Of a stretch of 64,000 nucleotides of DNA, positions 9,767 to 18,932 are shown piece after piece. Origin of the DNA: Leeia oryzae DSM 17879 (lineage in GTDB: Bacteria; Pseudomonadota; Gammaproteobacteria; Burkholderiales; Leeiaceae). Location of the stretch: contig NZ_AQXU01000025.1 of NCBI RefSeq assembly GCF_000376945.1, positions 434,001 through 498,000 of the forward strand, read 5' to 3'. The translations under genes were made by a program, and so were the position numbers. The stretch's first letter is position 1; each line of letters opens with the position of its first letter. The notes beneath the pieces were generated by a model. The model was not told the DNA's origin. It saw nothing but the letters and a program-made list of their open reading frames with translations, and did no database searches.

Positions 9767-9817
9767 CGCACAACAAAAAGGCACATCCCGTCATGGGATG
9801 TGCCTTTTTGTTGTGCG
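9767..9817. terminator. Long perfect bidirectional terminator
   Basis: Two 23-nt arms (9767-9789, 9795-9817) are exact reverse complements around a 5-nt loop. The AAAAA/TTTTT tracts lie within the stem, so transcripts from either side end in a GC stem followed by U residues. It terminates the binding-protein gene ending at 9836 and insulates the deo promoter. Confidence 0.85.
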
Positions 9818-9835
9818 TCTTTAGCTGACTGTGAT

Positions 9836-10618
9836 CTAGTCACTCAGTTTGAGGTCATACTTGCGCAAGATACGCCCCAGCTCACCAGACTGTTTGATCG
9901 CCAGTAGCGCATTATTCAGAGCATCCAGCTTAATCGGCGCTTTGGGGGACAAAGCGCAATAAGTCGGCGTCACGGTGAGGTCATTCTTGCTCACCCAGAA
10001 GTCATCCCGCTCATTGTCCGGCAGCTTGTGCAGAAAAGCGCCAATCTCGCCACGCGAACTGATCAGCACATCAATCATTTTCAGTTTGAGTTTTTTAAAG
10101 TTGCCGGCCACCGTAGGTTCATCCACCCGCTTGGTGCCATTGGCAAACTGTTTGTCCAGATTCGGATAACCATAGCCCAGAATGGTCCCCAACTTCAAAC
10201 CGTTCAGGTCTTCGGGCAGATTTGGATGCTTGGCAGCATCCGACAGGGTCACAAAGGTTTCTACCTGATCAAATACCGGCTTGCTCCACACAAACCAGTC
10301 TTTGTGCTCGAACCAATCAGGGCTGGTATTGCATGCCAGATGAGCCCCCCCATCACGCAATGACGGCTCTACCCGCTTGCGGGAAAACTCGACAAACGCA
10401 ATATCCAGCTTTAGCTGTTTGCCCAGCGCATAGGCCAGATCATGCATCACGCCACCGGTCAGCTTGTTAGGCTGCTGCTTGTTGGCAAATTCGACAATCG
10501 GTTCGCCATCGCCATGACCGATCATGACCTTGAGGGTGGTTGCAGTGGCAGGCCATGCCAATGCACACAAAAGGGAAGCACTGCACCAGCGCAGAATATT
10601 TGTTTTTTTCAGATTCAT
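9836..10618 (-). CDS. Periplasmic solute-binding protein, SBP_bac_3-like (orphan copy 1)
   Basis: A 260-aa secreted protein with a signal peptide ending near ATA (residues 1-26). The mature part has the family-3 amino-acid-binding layout: LTGGVMHDLAYALGKQL, DIAFVEFSRKRVEPSL and LKLGTILGYGYPNLD. It closely matches the next upstream gene block by block (LTGG..YDLA, FVE.SRKRVE, LGTILGY.YP, KRVDEPT..NF.KL), so the two arose by duplication. No permease or ATPase gene is adjacent. It may feed a transporter encoded elsewhere or act as a sensor. Ligand unknown. Confidence 0.75.
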   Translation of the reverse strand: MNLKKTNILRWCSASLLCALAWPATATTLKVMIGHGDGEPIVEFANKQQPNKLTGGVMHDLAYALGKQLKLDIAFVEFSRKRVEPSLRDGGAHLACNTSPDWFEHKDWFVWSKPVFDQVETFVTLSDAAKHPNLPEDLNGLKLGTILGYGYPNLDKQFANGTKRVDEPTVAGNFKKLKLKMIDVLISSRGEIGAFLHKLPDNERDDFWVSKNDLTVTPTYCALSPKAPIKLDALNNALLAIKQSGELGRILRKYDLKLSD

Positions 10619-10720
10619 GATCGTGCCTATTCAATTCTTATTTTTTAGAGTTTCATGCTTTTCTAATACGAACCAGATTCATTTTTAAAAGTGAATCCGC
10701 TGCATACCGAATTTGCTGGT

Positions 10721-11503
10721 TTATTTTCTCATTGATTCAACCGGGGCAAGGTCATATTTGCTCAATAAATCTGTCCATTTCCCGCTTTGTTTTAACCGGT
10801 CAATGGCTTGATTGATTTGTGCAACGGAAAAACGGGACAACGGAGACACCGTACAATATGCAGTTGATTCAGACACCTTGAAATCACTCATGCGGTAGGC
10901 AAGACGCTCTGCGGGTTTTAACTTTAGCCTGGCAAAGAACTCATCTCTGGTCGTGATCAAGGCATCGATCAGATGCAATTGCAGCTTGCGGAAATTACTG
11001 TCCAGCGTTGGTTCATCCATCCGTTTGACATCATGCGCAAAAGCATTTTGCAGCTCAGGATAGAAATAACCAAGAATTGTGCCCAAGCGCTTGCCTTTTA
11101 ATTCAGCCAGCGTATCGGGCTTGAAATCCTCAGCGGCCAGCGTAACGATGACTTCTTCATGGGCAAAAATAGGCTGGGTCCAGCCATAGCGGCCAGATTG
11201 CGCCATCCAGGCAGGGTTGGTATTGCAGGCGATGTCGACATTGCCAGAAAGCAAGGTGAACTCGACACGCTTCCGGGAAGACTCGACAAATTTCACATCC
11301 ACCTGCAGTTCACCAGCCAGCAAGTTAGCCAGATCATACACAATACCGCCGGTCAGTTTCTCCGGACTGTTCTTGTCGGCAAATTCGGCAAACGGGACAT
11401 AATCTGCCCGACCATACATGACTCTCAGCGGCAGGGCATGGGCTACCGAAGCCCACAAAACGCTGCTCAATACAAACCCGCTGATAACCAGACTCTTTTT
11501 CAT
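10721..11503 (-). CDS. Periplasmic solute-binding protein, SBP_bac_3-like (orphan copy 2)
   Basis: A 260-aa secreted protein, exactly the same length as its downstream paralogue, with a signal peptide ending near AHA. Shared blocks are ADYVPFAEFADKNSPEKLTGG, KFVESSRKRVEF, VDIACNTNPAW and KRLGTILGYFYPELQ. The conserved NTxPxW segment after a CN pair suggests a retained ligand site with a possible disulphide to a later Cys (YCTVSP here, YCALSP in copy 1). The 102-nt gap to copy 1 is AT-rich. Ligand and partner transporter are not visible. Confidence 0.75.
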   Translation of the reverse strand: MKKSLVISGFVLSSVLWASVAHALPLRVMYGRADYVPFAEFADKNSPEKLTGGIVYDLANLLAGELQVDVKFVESSRKRVEFTLLSGNVDIACNTNPAWMAQSGRYGWTQPIFAHEEVIVTLAAEDFKPDTLAELKGKRLGTILGYFYPELQNAFAHDVKRMDEPTLDSNFRKLQLHLIDALITTRDEFFARLKLKPAERLAYRMSDFKVSESTAYCTVSPLSRFSVAQINQAIDRLKQSGKWTDLLSKYDLAPVESMRK

Positions 11504-11651
11504 GTGTTTGTATTGCTCCCGGCAAATACGCTTTCAACGTAATTTAATGCAATTCTTTACTGGAAACAAGTTCCCTGCTAATTATTCCAATTCCCCAAAC
11601 ACAAATACGTAATATTACTTAGGCAAAATTTTTAAAATTTCCAATGCCAGA
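11504..11651. other. AT-rich intergenic stretch, promoter region of the binding-protein pair
   Basis: This spacer is clearly more AT-rich than its surroundings and separates the second binding-protein gene from the metK terminator. It probably holds the promoter for the minus-strand pair, but no single -35/-10 pair stands out. Confidence 0.35.
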
Positions 11652-11696
11652 AAATAAAAATCCCGAACACATATTATGCATTCGGGATTTTTATTT
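11652..11696 (-). terminator. Intrinsic terminator downstream of metK
   Basis: Perfect 16-nt arms (11652-11667, 11681-11696) with a 13-nt loop. The outer part of the stem is A/T and the inner core is TCCCGAA/TTCGGGA, so it works in either direction. It follows the metK stop codon on the minus strand. Confidence 0.8.
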
Positions 11697-11743
11697 GCTA
11701 GAAACCTAGCAGATTAATGCCAATGTATTATTCAGAATATGAA

Positions 11744-12913
11744 TTAATAACCGGCATCCGCTTTCAATGCTTCCGCCTTATCAGTCTGCTCCCAGCTGAA
11801 TTCAGGCTCTTCACGACCAAAGTGCCCGTAAGCTGCCGTTTTGGCATAGATCGGACGCAACAGGTCCAGCATTTGCACGATACCTTTTGGACGCAAGTCA
11901 AAATGACGTTTGACTAATTCGGCAATTTCGTTGTCCGGCAGTTTGCCGGTACCATTGGTGAACACCATGACGCTGGTTGGCTGGGAAACGCCAATCGCGT
12001 AGCTGACCTGAATCTGGCATTCACGTGCCAGACCGGCTGCAACGATGTTTTTCGCCACATAACGGCCTGCATACGCTGCAGAGCGGTCCACCTTGGACGG
12101 ATCTTTGCCAGAGAATGCACCACCACCGTGCGGGGCCGCGCCACCATAGGTATCCACAATGATCTTGCGACCGGTCAGACCGCAATCTCCCATTGGGCCG
12201 CCAATCACAAAACGGCCAGTCGGGTTGATCAGGTACTTGGTGTCCTTGGTGAGCATTTCCGGCGGCAATACCGGGCGGATAATGTCTTCAATCACGGCTT
12301 CGCGCAGGGTCTCGTAAGCGATATCCGGATGGTGCTGGGTAGACAGTACGATGGTATCAATCGCCACCGGCAGGCCGGTCTCTTCGTTATAACGGACGGT
12401 TACCTGGCTTTTGGCATCCGGACGCAGCCATGGCAAACGGCCATCCTTGCGCATCTCGCTCTGGCGCTGCACCAGACGGTGCGCGTAGTAAATCGGGAAA
12501 GGCATCAGACTTGGCGTTTCATCACACGCATAGCCGAACATCAACCCCTGGTCACCCGCGCCCTGATCCAGATCCAGCCCTTGGCCTTCGTTCACGCCCT
12601 GAGCAATATCCGGACTCTGCTTGTCATACGCGACCAGCACCGCACACCCTTTGGCATCAAAGCCCATGTCAGAACTGTCATACCCGATGCGGCGAATGGT
12701 ATCGCGGGCAATCTGGATATAATCAACGTTGGCATGGGTCGTAATTTCGCCAGCCAGCACGCACAAACCGGTGTTTACCAGCGTTTCTGCCGCAACGCGG
12801 GCATGTTTGTCCTCAGCCAGAATGGCATCCAGGATGGCATCAGAAACCTGATCCGCCACCTTGTCCGGGTGGCCTTCGGATACAGATTCCGAGGTAAACA
12901 GATATTCACTCAT
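11744..12913 (-). CDS. metK: S-adenosylmethionine synthetase
   Basis: A 389-aa enzyme making S-adenosylmethionine from methionine and ATP. Motifs: GHPDKVADQ near the N-terminus, [16 protein letters not shown] (hexapeptide region) and [19 protein letters not shown] (P-loop-like). The ATG at 12913 has a GAGGAAAG Shine-Dalgarno; an upstream in-frame ATG at 12940 would add nine basic residues not seen in the family. It is divergent from lipid A acyltransferase genes. No SAM riboswitch fold was recognised in the 238-nt leader region. Confidence 0.96.
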   Translation of the reverse strand: MSEYLFTSESVSEGHPDKVADQVSDAILDAILAEDKHARVAAETLVNTGLCVLAGEITTHANVDYIQIARDTIRRIGYDSSDMGFDAKGCAVLVAYDKQSPDIAQGVNEGQGLDLDQGAGDQGLMFGYACDETPSLMPFPIYYAHRLVQRQSEMRKDGRLPWLRPDAKSQVTVRYNEETGLPVAIDTIVLSTQHHPDIAYETLREAVIEDIIRPVLPPEMLTKDTKYLINPTGRFVIGGPMGDCGLTGRKIIVDTYGGAAPHGGGAFSGKDPSKVDRSAAYAGRYVAKNIVAAGLARECQIQVSYAIGVSQPTSVMVFTNGTGKLPDNEIAELVKRHFDLRPKGIVQMLDLLRPIYAKTAAYGHFGREEPEFSWEQTDKAEALKADAGY

Positions 12914-13151
12914 TATCTTTCCTCTATTGCGCCGGATCAAAGGCGACGCATGTCACAGCATGTCAGTACGATGGATATCGGCAGTTCTGGCGATTTTCTG
13001 AAGAAAATCTGACCGACAGCAACGGATCTCCTGACGATTCACCCAACATCTGTTATGCGGCTTTGACGGGCACGTGTAAAATAGCGGGCTAAACCCGGGT
13101 TATTGATGCTTCAACAGCACTTCATAAAATAAAGCGTTAACACAGAGACAG
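12914..13151. promoter_or_regulatory. Divergent metK / acyltransferase promoter region
   Basis: A 238-nt intergenic region. For the plus strand a TGTAAAATAG near 13074-13083 resembles an extended -10 for the acyltransferase operon. A small hairpin, GATTTTC with GAAAATC, lies near 12990-13010. Nothing else could be assigned. Confidence 0.35.
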
Positions 13152-14042
13152 ATGGCCAGACTTTCATTTACGCACCGCTGCCTGCAAGGCATTGGCAAGC
13201 TGCCGCTCCCGGTATTACATGCCTTGGGCGGTTTACTCGGCTGGCTGGTCTTTCTGGTCACACCACGTTACCGTAAGCGGTTGATGGAAAACATCCGCAA
13301 CGCGCAACTGGGTCATACATTTTGGGATTATACCTTGTTGGTGTGCAGAAATGTGCGCGAATCGGGCAAAGCCGTGCTGGAACTATTGGCGGCCTGGAGT
13401 CGCCAGCCTGCCGAGATTGCCGGCTGGACGCGCCACACCACGGGTTGGGAGATCGTGGAAAAGGCGCAACAAAGCGGCAAAGGCATCCTCTTCGTCACCC
13501 CCCATCTAGGTGCTTATGAGATTGGCGGCCACTTTCTGGCCTCCCGGCTGGCCATTCTGGCCATGTTCAAGCCACCCAAGCTGGCCTGGCTGGCACCATT
13601 GATGATGCACGGACGCGAGAAAAAAGACAGCGATGCGGTCAGCGCAGACGCCCAAGGGGTACGCAAACTGCTGCGAACCTTGAAAAACGGCGGGAGCACC
13701 ATGATCTTACCGGATCAGGTGCCGGGTCAGGGGGATGGGGAATGGGTGCCATTTTTCGGGCGTCCTGCCTATACCATGACGCTGGTACCGAGGCTGGCCG
13801 TCAGTACAGGGGCAGAGGTGATTCTGTTTTATGCAGAGCGTCTTGCCTGGGGACGGGGATTTGTCATCCATTTTGCCAGCCTGCCCGCCCATTTTAGTGG
13901 TGAACGTGTACATGACGTCACCTTGTTAAACCAAGCGGTCGAGCAGCTCGTCCGCCGCAGCCCGGAACAGTATTTGTGGAGCTACAACCGCTACAAGACC
14001 CCCGCGAACGCACCCACCCGCGCTACCAGCGACAACGCCTGA
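13152..14042 (+). CDS. LpxL/HtrB-family lipid A acyltransferase, paralogue 1
   Basis: A 296-aa inner-membrane-associated acyltransferase (PF03279) that adds secondary acyl chains to lipid A precursors. The catalytic HX4E motif is seen as H118-LGAY-E123, in a TPHLGAYE context, followed later by ILPDQVPGQGDGEWVPFFG (the substrate-positioning block). It is the first of three tandem paralogues, 8 nt before the next start. Which acyl chain or position it uses cannot be told from sequence. Confidence 0.9.
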   Translation: MARLSFTHRCLQGIGKLPLPVLHALGGLLGWLVFLVTPRYRKRLMENIRNAQLGHTFWDYTLLVCRNVRESGKAVLELLAAWSRQPAEIAGWTRHTTGWEIVEKAQQSGKGILFVTPHLGAYEIGGHFLASRLAILAMFKPPKLAWLAPLMMHGREKKDSDAVSADAQGVRKLLRTLKNGGSTMILPDQVPGQGDGEWVPFFGRPAYTMTLVPRLAVSTGAEVILFYAERLAWGRGFVIHFASLPAHFSGERVHDVTLLNQAVEQLVRRSPEQYLWSYNRYKTPANAPTRATSDNA

Positions 14043-14050
14043 CAAGGGCC

Positions 14051-14899
14051 ATGCTGTCGGGCCTGCGCTTGCTGGCCTATCTGCCGCTACCGGTTATCGG
14101 GATGATCGGGTACGCCATCGGCGCCCTGCTGTATGCCCTCGGACGTGGTAAGGTTGTCGATATCAACTTGTGCTTGTGCTTTCCCGAATGGACGGACCAG
14201 CAGCGCAAGCAGGTAGCACGCCGGCACTTCATGGCCCTGACCAGAAGCTTTATGGAATTGGCAGTCCAATGCTGGCAGCCTAAGTCACGCTTCCTGAATT
14301 CTGTGCGCATCGTTGACATGCAGCACCTGACCGACCATCAGGGCAAACCGGTAATGATCCTGATGCCACACTTTGTCGGCATCAATGCCGCCGCCGCCAT
14401 CAGCGAGCAGATCCCGTCACATGCTATGTACAGCACCAACAAGGATGCAGCCCTGGACGAAGTGCTCCGCCTGGCACGCCAGCGCTATGGCAACCCCAAC
14501 CTGATCAGCAAGCAGCAGGGGTTACGCGCCATTATCAAGGCTCTAAAAACGCATGCCCCGCTCTTCTACTTGCCGGACATGGACTTTGGTGCGCGTGACT
14601 CGGTGTTTGTTCCTTTTTTTGGTACACCAGCAGCAACGATTACGGCCGTGTCACGCCTGGCCAAGGTAAGTGATGCCAAAGTAGTACCGCTGGTGATCCG
14701 GCAACTAGGGCTAAACGATGGCTATGAGGCCCGTTTTTATCCGGCCTGGGAGAACTTTCCATCCGGTGATGATGAAGCGGATGCCCGGCGGATGAATGCG
14801 TTTATCGAGGATCGGGTCCGGGAAATGCCGGAGCAGTATTATTGGGTACACCGCCGGTTTGGCACACGTCCACCCAACAGCAAAAACCTGTACAAATGA
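14051..14899 (+). CDS. LpxL-family acyltransferase, paralogue 2, with altered HX4N motif
   Basis: A 282-aa LpxL-family protein. The ATG at 14051 was chosen because it follows the previous stop codon by 8 nt and opens on the expected hydrophobic segment; an upstream in-frame ATG at 13976 would add 25 basic residues overlapping the first gene. The core YLPDMDFGARDSVFVPFFG is intact. However, the catalytic HX4D/E reads H107-FVGI-N112, so the acidic residue is Asn. In this family the His/acid pair is required for transfer, so the protein may be inactive, altered or regulatory. The third paralogue keeps Asp here. Confidence 0.85.
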   Translation: MLSGLRLLAYLPLPVIGMIGYAIGALLYALGRGKVVDINLCLCFPEWTDQQRKQVARRHFMALTRSFMELAVQCWQPKSRFLNSVRIVDMQHLTDHQGKPVMILMPHFVGINAAAAISEQIPSHAMYSTNKDAALDEVLRLARQRYGNPNLISKQQGLRAIIKALKTHAPLFYLPDMDFGARDSVFVPFFGTPAATITAVSRLAKVSDAKVVPLVIRQLGLNDGYEARFYPAWENFPSGDDEADARRMNAFIEDRVREMPEQYYWVHRRFGTRPPNSKNLYK

Positions 14900-14942
14900 A
14901 TATGGCACGAGTGCTCACAATACCCGTCCCTAAAAGGTGATC

Positions 14943-15797
14943 ATGCAATTTTTTCTCGCCGTTTTTAAATGCCTGCGCTTCCTGCCGCGCCCCCTGTTAA
15001 AAATACTGGCATTTTTCCTGGGGGATTTGCTGTTCTGGCTATCGGCCGAGCGGCGCCGGGTGGCGCAATACAATATTGATATCGCGTTTCCGGAAAAAAG
15101 TGCATCGGCTCGTTACCATATCCTGCGACGGCATTTTCGTTACTTTGTGATGACCTTGCTGGACCATGCCTATATCTGGTTCGGTTCTGAAGCACAGTTG
15201 AAAAAGCTGATTCGCATTGAAGGCATGGAAAACCTACCCGAGGAACCGAGCCTCTGGTTTGCACCCCACTTTCTGGGACTGGATGCGGGCGGCATGCGCA
15301 TGGCCATCGACCGGAAAATGGTAGCCATGTACGTCACCCAGAAAAATCCGGTGTTTGACAAGATGCTGAAAGAATCCCGGCAGCGCTTCATCCCGTCGTG
15401 CATGGTCTCCCGGCAGGACGGCGCCCGGGCCCTGATCAAGGCATTCCGGGAAGGTTATCAGCTGCACTACTCACCGGATCAGGATTTTGGGGATCGGGAT
15501 GCGATTTTTGTCCCCTTTTTCGGGAAACCGGCCGCCACGGTAACGGCCATGCCCAGACTGGCCCAGGTCACACGCACCAAGGTGGTGCCGGTGATTACCA
15601 CCATGGAAAAAGACGGCTATACCGTACGCTTTAAACCGGCATGGGAAAACTACCCGAGTGGCGACATCGAGGCCGATACCCGGCGCATGAATGCCTGGCT
15701 GGAGGATGTCATCCGCCAGTATCCGGAGCAATACTTCTGGCTGCACAAACGTTATAAAACCCGCCCCAAAGGCGAAAAAAATCCGTATAAAAAATAA
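14943..15797 (+). CDS. LpxL-family lipid A acyltransferase, paralogue 3
   Basis: A 284-aa protein with a hydrophobic N-terminus and canonical HX4D motif (H109-FLGL-D114 within FAPHFLGLDAGG). The block YSPDQDFGDRDAIFVPFFG matches paralogue 2 closely, so these two are closer to each other than to paralogue 1. The ATG at 14943 has an AAGG Shine-Dalgarno; a GTG at 14937 is an alternative two codons upstream. The last residues (KTRPKGEKNPYK) resemble the tail of paralogue 2. Confidence 0.9.
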   Translation: MQFFLAVFKCLRFLPRPLLKILAFFLGDLLFWLSAERRRVAQYNIDIAFPEKSASARYHILRRHFRYFVMTLLDHAYIWFGSEAQLKKLIRIEGMENLPEEPSLWFAPHFLGLDAGGMRMAIDRKMVAMYVTQKNPVFDKMLKESRQRFIPSCMVSRQDGARALIKAFREGYQLHYSPDQDFGDRDAIFVPFFGKPAATVTAMPRLAQVTRTKVVPVITTMEKDGYTVRFKPAWENYPSGDIEADTRRMNAWLEDVIRQYPEQYFWLHKRYKTRPKGEKNPYKK

Positions 15798-15919
15798 GGA
15801 CCGTCAACATTGCATCCAACGATCCGGCCAGTGACACACAACGGGTTTACCCCCCGAATTGCTGCACACAGACTGGCCATCTTGGAGTAAATTAATGAAC
15901 GGGATGGAGGAGAGCACAC

Positions 15920-16336
15920 ATGTTTATCAATCCAGACGATGACAGCGTTCGGGATACCCTGAGAAAGAGCCACCGCATTGCCGTGATCGGTTTGTCGCCT
16001 AACCCTGCCAGACCCAGTTTTGGCGTCTCCAAGATCATGCGCACGTTTGGCTACCAGATCGTACCGGTCCGGCCCGCCGTGGCTGAAGTGCTGGGAGAAA
16101 AGGCCTACCCGGACTTGCAGGAAGTGTCGGGCAATATTGATCTGGTCAACGTGTTCCGGAATGCCCGCGAGCTGGACCCGATTGTGGATGCCTGCATCGC
16201 CCGGCAAGTACCGGCCTTGTGGATTCAGGAAGGCATCATCAATGAAGCCGCTGCCCAGCGCGCGCGGGATGCCGGTATCTGGGTCATCATGGACAGGTGC
16301 ATCTATAAGGATTACCTGCGACTGTGCCGGCAGTAA
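15920..16336 (+). CDS. CoA-binding domain protein (YccU type)
   Basis: A 138-aa single-domain Rossmann-like protein of the CoA_binding family. Visible blocks: RIAVIGLSPNPARPSFGVSK, AYPDLQEVSGNIDLVNVFR and PALWIQEGIINEAAAQRA, ending with MDRCIYKDY, which is typical of YccU homologues. A GGAGGAG Shine-Dalgarno precedes the ATG. The family binds CoA-like ligands but has no established cellular role; it stands alone between the acyltransferases and dapF. Confidence 0.88.
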   Translation: MFINPDDDSVRDTLRKSHRIAVIGLSPNPARPSFGVSKIMRTFGYQIVPVRPAVAEVLGEKAYPDLQEVSGNIDLVNVFRNARELDPIVDACIARQVPALWIQEGIINEAAAQRARDAGIWVIMDRCIYKDYLRLCRQ

Positions 16337-16434
16337 GCGCTGGCTGACCCGCACCTTGCCAACCCTAGCCGCTTCATGCTGGCCGGTATACACTGACTGG
16401 ACAGCCAAACATTTCATTTTCAGGTAGCCCGCAC

Positions 16435-17280
16435 ATGTCTGACCACACGATTCCGTTCACTAAAATGCAAGGTCTGGGTAATGACTTTGTAGTACTGGAT
16501 GGCGTTAGCCGGCCAATTCACATTACCCCGGACTGGCTGCGTCAGGTAGGTGACCGCAAATTTGGCGTGGGCTTCGACCAGCTGCTGCTGGTAGAAAAAG
16601 CCGACGACCCGGCACATGATTTCAAATACCGGATTTTTAACTGCGACGGGACCGAAGTAGAGCAATGCGGCAACGGTGCCCGCTGTTTTGCCCGCTTTGT
16701 GGTGGAAAAAGGACTGACGGACAAGCAGGAAATCCTGGTGGAAACCGCCAAAGGCGTCATCAAGCCCCGGCTGGTGGAAGGTGGTCTGGTCACGGTCGAC
16801 ATGGGGGCACCCCAGTTCAACCCGGCTGACATCCCGTTTCTGGCAGAGACCATGGCCACGACGTACCCGTTGACGCTGGCAGATGGTACGACACTCACCA
16901 TCAGCGCCATTTCCATGGGCAACCCGCATGCGGTGACCGTGGTCGACAACACCGAAACGGCGCCGGTAGCCGTTCTGGGACCGCAAGTGGAATATCACCC
17001 GCAATTTCCGGCCCGGGTGAATGCCGGCTTCATGCAGATTGTCGACCGGCACGAAATCAACCTGCGTGTCTATGAACGTGGTGCAGGCGAAACACTGGCC
17101 TGCGGCACCGGTGCGTGTGCCGCAGTGGTAGCCGGCATTTCGCGCGGACTGCTCGACAGCCCGGTCAAAGTCAACGCCCGTGGCGGGCAACTGTCGATTG
17201 CCTGGGCTGGCAATGGCAGCCCGGTGATGATGACCGGCCCGGCCGTCACCGTATTTGAAGGACAGATTGTTGCTGCCTGA
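16435..17280 (+). CDS. dapF: Diaminopimelate epimerase
   Basis: A 281-aa enzyme converting LL- to meso-diaminopimelate for lysine and peptidoglycan synthesis. Two active-site cysteines are in place, in [16 protein letters not shown] and in [11 protein letters not shown]. The N-terminal [16 protein letters not shown] is the usual opening. It is followed by a DUF484 gene and xerC, a gene order conserved in many proteobacteria. Confidence 0.96.
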   Translation: MSDHTIPFTKMQGLGNDFVVLDGVSRPIHITPDWLRQVGDRKFGVGFDQLLLVEKADDPAHDFKYRIFNCDGTEVEQCGNGARCFARFVVEKGLTDKQEILVETAKGVIKPRLVEGGLVTVDMGAPQFNPADIPFLAETMATTYPLTLADGTTLTISAISMGNPHAVTVVDNTETAPVAVLGPQVEYHPQFPARVNAGFMQIVDRHEINLRVYERGAGETLACGTGACAAVVAGISRGLLDSPVKVNARGGQLSIAWAGNGSPVMMTGPAVTVFEGQIVAA

Positions 17281-17331
17281 TACCCGGTCCGTATACGACC
17301 GATCGACCTCATTATTTTGGAGTAACCCCAG

Positions 17332-18009
17332 ATGCAAGCTGCGGATATTGCGCACTACCTTAAAGACAATCCGACATTTTTTGAAGACTATGCTGATTTG
17401 CTGGCCGATATTTTTGTGCCGCACCCGCATGGCGGCCACGCCATTTCGCTGGCAGAACGCCAGATGCTGACGCTGCGCGAGAAAAACCGGTTGCTGGAAA
17501 GCAAGCTCGGGGAGTTGCTGCAATTCGGCGAAGAAAACGACACCATTAGCGACAAGGTGCACCGCATTGTGGTCGCCCTGCTGCGTACACCATCACTGGA
17601 AGCCACGATCAATACCTTCCTGTTCCATCTGACCGAGAACTTCAACGTACCGCAAGCCACCCTGCGCATCTGGAGCCCGATTGCCAGTCTGGAAGGTTTG
17701 CCGGTTGCAGTACCCGTAGACGACAGCGTGAAAGCACTGGCACTGGACATGCAGCATCCTTATTGCGGTCCGCACATCCATCCCGACATCCAGGGCTGGT
17801 TTGGCGAGCCCGGTGATGACCTGAAGTCTTTTGCACTGGTCCCGTTGCGTCATGGCGAAACCATCGGTTTGCTGGCCATGGCCAGTGAAGACCCGCAGCG
17901 CTTCTACCCGGAAATGGGGACACTATACCTGACCCGACTGGGTGAACTGTTGACCGCAGCCCTGCAACGCGAGGCCGCCGTCAGCGCCACCCATAGTGAC
18001 GAGGCCTGA
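17332..18009 (+). CDS. DUF484 (GAF-like) family protein
   Basis: A 225-aa protein of the DUF484 family. The N-terminal helix region reads IAHYLKDNPTFFEDYADLLADI and then PHPHGGHAISLAERQM, the typical DUF484 start, with a predicted coiled segment (LREKNRLLESKLGELLQFGEEN) leading into a GAF-like fold. The family is almost always found between dapF and xerC; its function is not established. A TTGGAG Shine-Dalgarno lies before the ATG. Confidence 0.9.
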   Translation: MQAADIAHYLKDNPTFFEDYADLLADIFVPHPHGGHAISLAERQMLTLREKNRLLESKLGELLQFGEENDTISDKVHRIVVALLRTPSLEATINTFLFHLTENFNVPQATLRIWSPIASLEGLPVAVPVDDSVKALALDMQHPYCGPHIHPDIQGWFGEPGDDLKSFALVPLRHGETIGLLAMASEDPQRFYPEMGTLYLTRLGELLTAALQREAAVSATHSDEA

Positions 18010-18022
18010 ACCGGAAGCGGTC

Positions 18023-18922
18023 ATGGATAACCAGCTTGTGGTGTCCACTTTTCTGACATGGCAGGCGCAACAACGTCAGGCCAGTCCGCATACCATTGCG
18101 GCCTATCAGCGCGACCTGCAGCAGTTGATGAAAGCCGAGATTCCGTTCGAGCAACTGACGCCAAGGGATATTCGTGCCCGTCTGGCGGCCTTGGCGGCAG
18201 GCGGCCTCTCCCCCCGCAGTCTGGCGCGCATGCTGTCTGCCTGGCGGCGTTGTTTCCATTATCTGGTGAACCGCCATGGCTGGGAAAGCAACCCCTGTGA
18301 CGGCATACACCCGCCCAAAGCGGACAAGCGTCTGCCGGAAGTGGTGACCCCTGATCTGGCCAGTTTCTTTCTCGATAGCATGACCGGAGACGACCCGCTG
18401 ACGCTACGTGACCGCGCCATGTTTGAATTGCTCTATTCATGCGGACTGCGGGTTAGCGAGCTGGTGGGTCTGGATCAGCATGACCTGGATCTGGATGAAC
18501 AGTTGCTGGTGGTACGGTTTGGCAAGGGCAAGAAATCCCGCCTTGTTCCGTTCGGACAATCGGCCAAGGCTGCTGTGCAGCACTGGCTGGCGGTCAGAGG
18601 GCCATGGGCTGCCCAACCGGCGCTCTTCATCAACCAGCAAGGCGGGCGCCTCACCACTCGCACCGTTCAGTTACGCATCAAGGCCCAAGGCATCAAAGCG
18701 GGTATTCCACAGAACCTGTACCCACACTTGTTGCGGCATGCCTGTGCCAGCCATGTGCTGCAGTCCTCTCAGGATTTGCGCGGGGTACAGGAATTACTGG
18801 GTCACGCGAGCATTGTTTCCACTCAGGTGTACACCCATCTGGACTTCCAGCATCTTGCCAGCGTTTACGACAAAACCCACCCAAGAGCCAAGAAAGGCTC
18901 ATCCGGCGGTTCAGAGGATTAA
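18023..18922 (+). CDS. xerC: Tyrosine recombinase XerC
   Basis: A 299-aa site-specific recombinase that resolves chromosome dimers with XerD. An N-terminal SAM-like core-binding domain is followed by the catalytic domain with SCGLRVSEL (Arg), HLLRHACASH (His-x-x-Arg), LGHASIVSTQ (His) and the nucleophile Tyr in QVYTHLDF. The ATG at 18023 has a GGAAG Shine-Dalgarno; an upstream start at 17996 would overlap DUF484. Assigned XerC, not XerD, by the dapF-DUF484 context. Confidence 0.93.
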   Translation: MDNQLVVSTFLTWQAQQRQASPHTIAAYQRDLQQLMKAEIPFEQLTPRDIRARLAALAAGGLSPRSLARMLSAWRRCFHYLVNRHGWESNPCDGIHPPKADKRLPEVVTPDLASFFLDSMTGDDPLTLRDRAMFELLYSCGLRVSELVGLDQHDLDLDEQLLVVRFGKGKKSRLVPFGQSAKAAVQHWLAVRGPWAAQPALFINQQGGRLTTRTVQLRIKAQGIKAGIPQNLYPHLLRHACASHVLQSSQDLRGVQELLGHASIVSTQVYTHLDFQHLASVYDKTHPRAKKGSSGGSED

Positions 18923-18932
18923 TGGGGAGTTT

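Noticed and set aside
12914-13151. Possible SAM riboswitch before metK
   Set aside because: No known SAM riboswitch core could be recognised in the leader, and these are rare at this gene in betaproteobacteria.
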